Origin: Salpingoeca rosetta
Taxonomy: Eukaryota; Opisthokonta; Choanoflagellata; Craspedida; Salpingoecidae
Reading direction: 5' to 3'
NCBI RefSeq assembly: GCF_000188695.1
Contig: NW_004754921.1
Span: 1,618,562 to 1,628,561, forward strand
DNA length: 10,000 bases
A program made the translations under genes and the position numbers. This document shows positions 1-7,212 of this stretch, piece by piece; within the stretch, counting starts at the first letter, position 1; each line of letters begins with the position of its first letter. The notes under the pieces were generated by a model, which worked only from the letters and a program-made list of their open reading frames with translations, searched no databases and had not been told where the DNA came from.

Positions 1-1420
1 GTGTTGTGCTTCAGCACCTTCGCCAACGCCACGGCGCCCTCATCGCCGATGGAATTGTCCCACAGGCTGTCAAGATGATGTGGTGGATGCCACACAGGGG
101 GATGATGCCACATGGGTGAGGAAGTGCGTGAGTGAGTGATGATGATTGCTGTGGATGGCAACACAGTCATCAATCCACACATGGGCACGTGATAAAGGTG
201 CAGCGGCAGTGACGCAGCATACATGTGCATGTGTGCGTGTACACACTCACCCGAGCAATGTCATGGTCGTGTTGTGCTTCAGCATCTCCGCCAACGCCAC
301 GGCGCCCTCAGGACCGATGGAGTTGTATTGCAGGCTGTCAAGATGATGTGGTGGATGCCACACAGGGGGATGATGCCACATGGGTGAGGAAGTGCGTGAG
401 TGAGTGATGATGATTGCTGTGGATGGCAACACAGTCATCAATCCACACATGGGCACGTAATAAGGTGCAACAGGCAGTGACGCAGCATACATGTACATGT
501 GTGCGTGTACACACTCACTCGAGCCATGTGAGGGCCGTGTTGTGCTTCAGCATCTCCGCCAACGCCACAGCGCCCTCAGGACCGATGGAGTTGTTCCACA
601 GGCTGTCAAGACGGTATGGTGGATGCAACATAGGGCGATGATGCCACATGGGTGAGAAAAGTAAGTGCGTGCGTGATGATGATTGCTGTGGGTGGCAACA
701 CAGTCATCAACCACACATGTGCACGTGATAAAGGTGCAACAGCAGTGACGCAGCATACATGTGCATGTATGCATGTCCACACTCACTTGAGTCCTGTGAG
801 GGTCGTGTTGTGCTTCAGCATCTCCGCCAACGCCACAGCGCCCTTATCGCCGATGGAATTGTTGTTCAGGCTGTCAAGACGGTATGGTGGATGCCACGCA
901 GACGGATGATGCCACATGGATGAGGAAGAGTGAGTGCGCGCGTGATGATGATTGTTGTGGGTGGCAACACAGTCGTTGCACCCCACCCCATCAACCACAC
1001 ATGTGCACGTGATAAGGTGCAACGGCAGTGACGCAGCATACATGTGCATGTGTGCGTGTGCACACTCACTAGAGTTCTTTGAGGGCCGTGTTGTGCTTCA
1101 GCATCTCCGCCAACGCCACGGCGCCCTGGTTGCCGATGGAATTGCCCTCCAGGCTGTCAAGATGGTATGATGCCACACAGGGGGGATGATGTCACATGGA
1201 TGAGGAAGAGTGAGCGCGTGCGTGATGATGATTGTTGTGCGTGGCAACACAGTCATCAATCCACACATGTGCACGTAATAAGGTGCAACAGGCAGTGACG
1301 CAGCATACATGTACATGTGTGCGTGTACACACTCACTCGAGCCATGTGAGGGCCGTGTTGTGCTTCAGCATCTCCGCCAACGCCACGGCGCCCTCAGGGC
1401 CGATGGAATTGTCCCACAGG
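1..1420 (-). repeat. Tandem array of LRR exon-intron units, period about 268 bp
   Basis: Exon and intron are duplicated together. Introns 67-250, 335-518 and 603-786 are each 184 bp; 871-1069 is 199 bp, carrying about 15 extra bases near 974-988; 1154-1336 is 183 bp. All share a CTGTCAAG acceptor edge, a tgatgatgatt block, a cacacag/cacatg block and an alternating purine-pyrimidine stretch next to the donor. Intron 1421-1570 (150 bp) and intron 1655-1990 (336 bp) are unrelated to the array, so amplification started from the exon at 1337-1420 and ran towards the 3' end. Bases 63-190 are identical to 331-458 (128 bp). Confidence 0.85.
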
Positions 1421-2115
1421 CTGTGCAGGCACACAAGAACCGCAGGGAGCGACGGTGAACACACGTCCAAACATGCGCAAGCAGGGGAGGAGAAAGGGGT
1501 GCAACATGCAACACCGCCACCCCAGTCAACCATGCATGTCACACGAAGCAGATTCATCATCACCACGCACTCGAGTTCTTTGAGGCAGGTGTTGTCCTTG
1601 ACCGCCTCGGCCACCGCACGCGCTCCTATGTCGCCGAGGCCAGAATTACCCAAGCTGTAATTCCAAATGGTGTGTGTCATGAAATGAGCAAGAAGACTGA
1701 GGATCGAGACAGAGCAAAACCATGAGGGTGCCAGTCCCAACCTGCCACAAACACACACACACTCTCTCTTTGTTGATGTGTCTAGGCGGTGCGAGGGGAC
1801 AGGACACGCACACGTAAACACCCAACAGCAAGCCACACCAAGCTCATTGCAACACAAGGACAAGCCAAGCAGAGAGAGAGAGGAGGGGGAGAATCAGCAC
1901 AAGCACAACCACAAGAAGTGTCCTTGTGGCCTAGTGTCCAACACATGCATGCATGTTCCAACACGTCGTTTTGGTTGCTTGTGCACTCACTTTATTCTCT
2001 CCCCACACGTGTTGTTGGCGATGGCTCTGATCTCTTCCTTCACCCCATCCTTCACCTTCGTCTGCGCCAGCAACGCCTCCACCTCCTCCCTCGCTCTCTT
2101 CTCTCCGCCGGACAT
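1..2115 (-). CDS. Leucine-rich-repeat protein, 5' part of gene (one LRR per exon)
   Basis: This is the N-terminal part of a ribonuclease-inhibitor/NLRC3-type LRR protein; the gene continues past position 1. Exons, in coding order, are 2115-1991, 1654-1571, 1420-1337, 1153-1070, 870-787, 602-519, 334-251 and 66 to below 1. The start ATG (2115-2113) begins MSGGEKRAREEVEALL, a charged 41-codon leader, and exon 1 ends in phase 2. Each complete LRR exon is 84 bp: it starts with one C after an acceptor AG and ends two bases into a codon before GTGAGTG (GTGCGTG after exon 2). Every intron is therefore phase 2. The repeat core is NSIGPEGAVALAEMLKHNT, in the pattern LxxLxLxxNxIG. The 5'-most repeat (1571-1654) is divergent, with NSGLGDIGARAVAEAVKDNT. 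Such LRRs form horseshoe scaffolds for protein binding. No NACHT, CARD or other partner domain is visible, so the role and ligand are unknown. Confidence 0.85.
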
Positions 2116-2183
2116 GGCGACGGCTTTCTCCTTGTGGCTTGTTGTGACGTGTTTGTGAGCGGCTGGAAGAAGACGACGACAGA
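2116..2183. promoter_or_regulatory. Possible divergent promoter or 5' UTR segment
   Basis: This is the 68-bp gap between the minus-strand ATG of the LRR gene (2115) and a candidate plus-strand ATG (2184). I see no clear TATA box. On the minus strand, 2167-2195 reads as a pyrimidine tract ending CTTCTTCCAG, a good 3' splice site. The LRR gene may therefore carry a 5'-UTR intron, with its real promoter further right. Confidence 0.2.
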
Positions 2184-2400
2184 ATGGACGACGCGCTGCT
2201 TTTTGTTTGTTTCCTTTGTTTTGTGTGTGTTGTTGTTTTGCGACTCAGCCATTGGACGATTCGCAAAACCTTACAGAGGTTATCCGCACAGCAGCGCTTC
2301 GGTGGAAGATGTTCGTCAACAATCTCATTCGAGCCCTCGTTGTCGACAGGAACACAACAAACACACAGGATAAAGTGCCTCCAGCCAGCCAGCCAGCAAT
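2184..2400 (+). CDS. Candidate small plus-strand gene, end not defined
   Basis: ATG at 2184 opens MDDALLF. A T-rich stretch at 2205-2248 begins GTTTG and ends CGACTCAG. Splicing it out keeps the frame and joins a peptide starting PLDDSQNLTEVIRTAAL, followed by RWKMFVNNLIRALVVDR (2249 to about 2350). This segment has balanced, helix-like composition, unlike the low-complexity sequence around it. The 44-bp intron is short for the window. An ATG at 2207 reads the same frame without splicing, and the frame then runs through CA repeats to 2917, so the true 3' end is unknown. Two minus-strand frames over the same bases are also open (for example RARMRLLTNIFHRSAAVRI), so strand and reality are unresolved. 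I do not recognise the product. Confidence 0.2.
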
Positions 2401-2628
2401 GCAACCCCTCGCAGCGCTTTGTTGCCGAAAGGAACCACAGCCGCGCCCTCCTCGCTTGGCCTTGCCTGGTTGGTACAACACACCAATGTCTGTAGCCACA
2501 TCAACACCACAAACATCACCGCCGCTCCACCATCATCACCGTCAACGGATCTCATCATCGTCATCGAGCCATTTACTGAGGAAAGAACAGGTCCGCCACA
2601 CAACCCACAAACAACGCTCCCAGTCCAA

Positions 2629-2674
2629 CACACACACACACACACACACATCCACACACACACACACACACACA
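2629..2674. repeat. (CA)n microsatellite, interrupted
   Basis: Two (CA)11 runs, 2629-2650 and 2653-2674, are separated by TC. They lie between the LRR gene and the gene ending at 3060. The rest of 2400-2900 is rich in CA, CAG and AAC and shows no convincing gene. Confidence 0.9.
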
Positions 2675-2931
2675 GCAGTGCCCACACGCAACATGAAGCC
2701 GAGCCAACCAAACAACAGCCAGCCCCTCTGCACATCAAAACAGCACCCTCCAGTCACAAGCCAAAATCAAACACACACAGCAGCAGCAGCAGCACACATC
2801 AACCAAACACAACAAGAACGTGTTCAGCCGTACACAGCGCCAAACAATGAAAAGAACAGGCAAGCACAAGAAGGGCGTGACATCAGCAAGCAAGCAGGCA
2901 GGCGAGAAGGAGAGTGAAGGAAGGGAAGAAC

Positions 2932-2964
2932 AGAAGAGAAGAGAAGAGAAGAGAAGAGAAGAGA
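2932..2964. repeat. (GAGAA)n purine tract
   Basis: About six pentamer copies sit inside a longer, nearly all-purine stretch (about 2905-2990) on the plus strand. Mirror-like homopurine DNA of this kind can form triplex structures. It lies just downstream of the minus-strand stop at 3060, in the presumed 3' UTR or intergenic DNA. Confidence 0.85.
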
Positions 2965-3059
2965 GCAAGAAACGGAAACAAGAGGATGAGGAAGCGACAG
3001 ACATTCAGCCATTCGTCCAACTGGTGCACAAGTTGACACGACACACGACAACATGGCGA

Positions 3060-3604
3060 CTACGCGGATGAGCTAAGTGCCTCAACAGCGCGCTGCAAGC
3101 GGCGTGCACCTCCGGGGTCCTGCATCAACTGCCCCAACACACCGTAGGCAGGCGAATCCTGCATGTTCTACGAGAGGAAACGACACGAGGGCGTGAGAAT
3201 GAGGAGTGCAAAGAGGAGGAAGGAGGAGAGAGGAAGAGGAGGATGGGAAAGTACACGACAGTCGCGCATATTCGAGGCAGCAAACACACACACACACATC
3301 ACATAAATCACACACAACACAACCCACGCACCATGAGGCTGTGTACATGCCCTGGCAGTGGGGCTCGTCGACGGCGGCCGCCGGGGTGCCAATCATCTGC
3401 ACAAACGCCCGCACAATCTTCACCGGGCACTCAGGCGCGGTCACGCGTGGATGTTGCCGACTGAAGCAACAACAAAAGGAAGGAGAGGGAGGTGCAGGAA
3501 GCAATGGGGGAGGGGACGTGGGTCAGTCGGGAACAAGAACGACAGGCGGCAGAGCACACCACCGACACATGCAGCACGACCAGGCCATGCACACACACAC
3601 ATAG

Positions 3605-3640
<36 letters not shown>

Positions 3641-4148
3641 ACAAAACACAGTCGTAGCACTCACGCTTGGGGGACCTCGACGAGGTATGTGAAGATGTAC
3701 TTTGTTTCATCGTCGTCTTCTGTAATAGACAGCCAGTCAAGCAGATGCGTCAGCATCTCGTCTGTGCAAGGGTTGGTGGTAGATGGGTGGATGAGGAGGT
3801 AAAGAATAAGCGACGACAACGTGACAACAAGAGCAAACAACCAACGCAAAAGGACGGCGAAGAAGGAGTGTACCAATGCGCACACACAGACACACACACA
3901 CACACACACATATGCACACCTCTGAGAGGCCGTGTGCTGGGTTGCGTCCAACCTTGACAAAGACGGAGATGCAGTTCTCGGTCGCGCTGGAGTTGGGCGA
4001 TTCGCGGGAGCCGGGCACCCTGGATCACAGCGAGCAGCGACTCAACAGCCTGAACGCGGCAGGACGACAAGGGGTGGCGGTGAGGCTTGGCAAGCCGAAA
4101 GTGGAGAAAGGAGGGAAACGACGAAACGACATGTTCACACATGATCAT

Positions 4149-4194
<46 letters not shown>

Positions 4195-4816
4195 ACACAT
4201 ACACACACACACTCTTGCCCTCTTGACCTTGAGCGCACCTTGTGTGGATGTACGTGGGTTGTGGATCCTCCTCCTCAATCTGGGCGGCGCTGGCTTGCAT
4301 AATGCGCATGAGTTCGCGGTGCACCCGGCGCAAACATGTCCTTGCAAACAAACACGCTCATTAGGCCGCGCAGCATGCGGTATTGCCTGTCGTTCGCGTG
4401 TTGGAGAAGGTTCTTCATAAACGGCACAGAATCGTTGTCGTAGTCCAAGAACCGCTCCTGTGCCACGTCGGCCAGCACACGCGTGCGAACCAGAAACACG
4501 GTGACCACCCCCTTGCTGCCGCTGCAACCAGTGAGGAGCGCAAGCACACCATCACCTCATCATCTGCCGCTGTTGTTGTCATGGCGTGCAGCACCACCAC
4601 AACAACCGCCACAATCACGACCAATCCCTCTTCAAACAACGGTGTGGTGGTCCACGAGCCAACAGCATCCACCGCAGTGAGCTGCTTGAAACCGGCAGTG
4701 TGCAGTGACGGCTGTGGCCGCGGTGTGAGGCCTCGCTGGCAGGAGATGAGGTGGCGGAAAACAGCAGCAGTTGTGGTTGAAGCTGAGGTGATTGAGATGG
4801 TCAGGGAGAAGCACAG
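3060..4816 (-). CDS. Unrecognised multi-exon protein, 3' exons to stop
   Basis: I trace seven exons in coding order: 4816-4656, 4521-4356, 4279-4239, 4019-3953, 3761-3665, 3460-3328 and 3167-3060 (stop TAG at 3060-3062). Phases match at every junction except one: exon 4019-3953 ends in phase 0, while the best acceptor of the next exon (CACAG, exon from 3761) needs phase 1. A weaker acceptor at 3757 (exon from 3756) would fix this, as would reading 4049-3953 in another frame. Readable segments include RTRVLADVAQERFLDYDND, VPFMKNLLQHANDRQYRML, ITEDDDETKYIFTYLVEVPQ, ECPVKIVRAFVQMIGTP and, at the C-terminus, GARRLQRAVEALSSSA. The composition is soluble and helix-rich, possibly HEAT/ARM-like. No catalytic motif is visible, and I do not recognise the family. 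Donors include C-GTGGGT (3327) and C-GTGTTT (4355), both weaker than GTGAGT. The gene probably extends right to at least 6048. Confidence 0.5.
3589..3645. repeat. (CA)n microsatellite in intron
   Basis: Runs of CA at 3589-3601 and 3605-3633, then a CA/AAAC mix, lie within the minus-strand intron 3461-3664, just after the GTGAGT donor at 3664 in the coding direction. A shorter CA run lies at 3284-3298 in the next intron. Confidence 0.85.
3876..3911. repeat. (CA)n microsatellite in intron
   Basis: CA repeats broken by one GA and ending in ATATG lie within the intron that follows exon 4019-3953 of the minus-strand gene. In the coding direction this is (GT)n, starting shortly after an alternative donor GAG-GTGTGC at 3919. 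Confidence 0.85.
4151..4212. repeat. (CA)n microsatellite in intron
   Basis: About 60 bp of CA repeat with two single-base interruptions lies in intron 4020-4238 of the minus-strand gene. In the coding direction it is (GT)n and begins about 26 bases after the GTGCGC donor at 4238. Confidence 0.9.
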
Positions 4817-5416
4817 CTAGCAGCAGCGGAAACTGGTTGGCAAAAGGGCCTTGAGTGCACCGCCAGAACGCCGCGCAGGACAGCAAGCAGTGCAGCTGTT
4901 GCTGTGTCAATGTGGTGGGTTGACGATGGCGTGAACATGCATGCACACACACACACATACATGGCAGTGTCGGGGATGGTGATGATGACGTGGCAGGTTG
5001 AGGTGGGGCCACGTGCTGGCAGCACTCAATCACAGCAAAGGTGCAATGCCGGTGGCTGTCAGTGGCTGCCGTTGGTTGATGCGGCGTTGCGGTGACGATG
5101 TGTGTGGGTGGTTGGCTGCAGCAGCAGAGCATGCGTTGGGTCGGAATCGGTGTGTGCACGCGTGCAACGGGAGGGTGGGGGGAGCAAGATGCAGACGCCC
5201 TGCTGGGCGGGGGTGGTGTGACTTGCGTGGAGACAAAAAAGGAGAGAAGGGAGAACTGACGATGAGAAGCTGTCGTGCACGACGTGCCAGTGTAGCCCTG
5301 AATCAGCACATTGGGGGCGTTGAATGGTGTTGTGTTGACGAGGGGTGGTCGGTGTGCGTGGTTGTTTCGACATGGGGGAGGGGCAACGAGTGCAAATGAA
5401 TTCAATCACACACACA

Positions 5417-5473
<57 letters not shown>

Positions 5474-5581
5474 CTCTTGTGTGGCGCTGGGACCGATGCC
5501 TGCTGGTGCGTGTCAACCAGCAGTGCTGTGGTGTCAGTCATGGCGGCATGGAAGCGGAAGTGTGGTGGTGGGATCCTTCAC
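4817..5581. other. Unresolved stretch with possible minus-strand exons
   Basis: No gene model is secure here. The minus strand has several plausible acceptors, including CTGCTGCTAG at 4820-4817 (used above) and GCTGATTCAG just right of about 5300. It also has protein-like frames, such as FANQFPLLLAVLLPDHLNHL near 4780-4850 and NVLIQGYTGTSCTTASHRQF near 5250-5320. The flanking exons 5582-5697 and 4656-4816 end and start in phase 0, so exons between them should sum to a multiple of three. Otherwise the stretch is GT/GC-rich, of low complexity, with a short CA run at 4942-4961. Confidence 0.35.
5406..5471. repeat. (CA)n microsatellite
   Basis: A run of 66 bp of CA with one TA interruption at 5423-5424. 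On the minus strand this is (GT)n, preceded by an open frame with peptide TDTTALLVDTHQQASVPAP (about 5480-5541) that might be a further exon. Confidence 0.9.
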
Positions 5582-6048
5582 CTCAGTGCACATTCCAGCC
5601 ACCACGCTGGAGACCACGAGCTGGCTCACTGTCTCCATGCCCGTGCATGGCACCGACCACCGTCTGACAGCGGTGATGACAATGTCAGAGGTCTGCTCTG
5701 AAGCAAGCACACATCGTGACAGGGGTAAAGGAGAGAGTATGTGTGGGGGAGTGTGGGGTGTGATTGACGAGGGGAGGTGGTTGACAAGAACAAAGACGTG
5801 CTGAGGGGATAAGTGGGGGAGGAGGAGTGCAAACTGTGGTGTGCATGTCGCGTCACACAGCGCATTGAGGTGCAGTGCACTGGAATGGAAATCCCAGGCA
5901 ACACCCCTCCCACGCCATCAGCCATGCACATACCAAGACAGAGCGAGAGAGAAGAAAGTGCCTCTTGTTGTCGTTGCACACGGTGATGGCACGCGCTCAA
6001 GGACACGGTGCTGTCATTCAAGCCACCATCATCATCCTCAACGTCAGC
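5582..6048 (-). CDS. Two internal exons of an unrecognised gene
   Basis: Exon 6048-5934 (115 bp) follows an excellent acceptor, CCTGTTTTGCAG, and ends at CTTG-GTATGTGC, a near-consensus donor. It reads ADVEDDDGGLNDSTVSLSAC then HHRVQRQQEALSSLSLCL and leaves phase 1. Exon 5697-5582 (116 bp) follows GCTTGCTTCAG, takes two bases to complete a Glu codon, and reads QTSDIVITAVRRWSVPCTGM then ETVSQLVVSSVVAGMCTE, ending at GAG-GTGAAG in phase 0. The other frames of exon 6048-5934 hit stops, and the phases join without adjustment. The intron is 236 bp. Alternating hydrophobic residues in the second exon suggest helices, as in ARM/HEAT repeats, but no family is recognised. Strand and spacing suggest these are upstream exons of the gene ending at 3060. 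Confidence 0.45.
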
Positions 6049-6675
<627 letters not shown>

Positions 6676-6731
6676 CAGCCACGACAAACGGCTGTTGTTC
6701 GTGTTTGTGCAGAAGCAGACGGGAAAAGCTG

Positions 6732-6736
6732 AAATC
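6732..6736. repeat. Target site duplication, left copy
   Basis: The sequence aaatc lies immediately before the TG of the 5' LTR and is repeated exactly at 9056-9060. Five bases is the usual Ty1/copia integrase stagger. Confidence 0.95.
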
Positions 6737-7098
6737 TGTCAGCGGAAATTCCCGATGACATGTTTGTGTGTATGAGTGAGTGTGAACGAATGCGTTGTCT
6801 TGACGTGTGGGAACACCATGATTTCACCATGGTCTGACTTTGTGAAAGACCCTCTTTGTTTGTCCCTCTATCAGGTGATCTCCTGATACACAATGTGTGA
6901 ATGTACACGTGTCACTTTAATAGTGTATACGTGTACCCTCTTCCTCTATCATATGCGTGATATGTACTGCATGGTGTTCATTCTCTTCTGTCCCCGATTC
7001 CAACGACACCACTGCGTGGGTTGTCTACCAAGGTTTACTTCAGCTGTGAAAGCTCTCAATACAAGTCTCAGGGAAAACGCTGAGGAACAATCTTGTCA
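6737..7098 (+). repeat. 5' LTR (362 bp)
   Basis: It begins TGTCAGCGGAAATTCCC and ends AACAATCTTGTCA. By eye it matches the 3' LTR at every base, at a constant offset of 1,957. It should contain the element's promoter and RNA end signals, but I see no strong TATA box; an AT-rich CACTTTAATAG lies at 6913-6923. No true protein is encoded: short open frames on both strands appear in both LTR copies and are incidental. Confidence 0.95.
6869..6936 (+). promoter_or_regulatory. Two hairpins in the LTR
   Basis: Hairpin one: TATCAGG (6869-6875), a 6-base loop, CCTGATA (6882-6888). Hairpin two: GTACACGT (6903-6910) pairs with ACGTGTAC (6929-6936), and CACT/AGTG inside extends it with a bulge, leaving a TTAAT loop. 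Both recur in the 3' LTR at 8826-8845 and 8860-8893. Their function is not known; RNA 3'-end formation or transcription-factor dyads are possible. Confidence 0.5.
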
Positions 7099-7113
7099 GA
7101 TTATGAGACCTGG
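7099..7113 (+). other. Primer-binding site, tRNA-Met anticodon-arm type
   Basis: GATTATGAGACCTGG directly follows the CA end of the 5' LTR. Its reverse complement, CCAGGTCTCATAATC, contains GTCTCATAATC, which is the anticodon arm of eukaryotic elongator tRNA-Met (anticodon CAT). It does not match a tRNA 3' CCA end. This implies priming by an internally cleaved tRNA fragment, as known for Drosophila copia with initiator tRNA-Met. Confidence 0.6.
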
Positions 7114-7171
7114 CGGCGACACCAACTGCGAGCAACACTGAGGCCGAGACAGCATCGTGACCAGGAAGCAC

Positions 7172-7212
7172 GAAAACGCTGAGGAACAATCTTGTCAGAT
7201 TATGAGACCTGG
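7172..7212 (+). repeat. Second copy of U5 end plus primer-binding site
   Basis: These 41 bp repeat 7073-7113 exactly: the last 26 bases of the LTR and the 15-base primer-binding site. The copies start 99 bp apart. Bases 7114-7171 between them look like leader sequence, with no long open frame. The second copy runs straight into the RT frame, so both breakpoints of the rearrangement lie at its edges. Confidence 0.9.

Noticed and set aside
1..1420. Regularly spaced repeats resembling a CRISPR-like or satellite array
   Set aside because: The conserved blocks are LRR exons with splice sites and frame, the intervening sequences are copies of each other rather than unique spacers, and the sequence is eukaryotic.
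146..1660. Plus-strand open frames across the LRR array (for example 414-641, 652-909, 1232-1660)
   Set aside because: They recur with the 268-bp unit and read through both exon antisense and intron; splice sites and the LRR motif fit only the minus strand.
4383..4820. Plus-strand open frame of about 145 codons
   Set aside because: Antisense to phase-consistent minus-strand exons and rich in Thr/Val runs; no plus-strand splice or start support.
4632..5405. Minus-strand open frame of about 257 codons
   Set aside because: Mostly Pro/His/Cys/Ser low-complexity sequence that spans likely splice sites. Parts may be exonic, but not as one uninterrupted gene.
5582..6048. Assignment to a named ARM-repeat or importin-type family
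   Set aside because: Only hydrophobic patterning is visible; no diagnostic motif, so no name is given.
7099..7113. Primer-binding site for initiator tRNA-Met
   Set aside because: Only about seven bases around CTCATAA match the initiator; elongator tRNA-Met matches eleven or more.
6893..7141. Small open frame from the LTR into the leader, possible Gag start
   Set aside because: It starts inside the LTR, also appears in the 3' LTR, has no Gag or zinc-knuckle motif, and stops after the primer-binding site.
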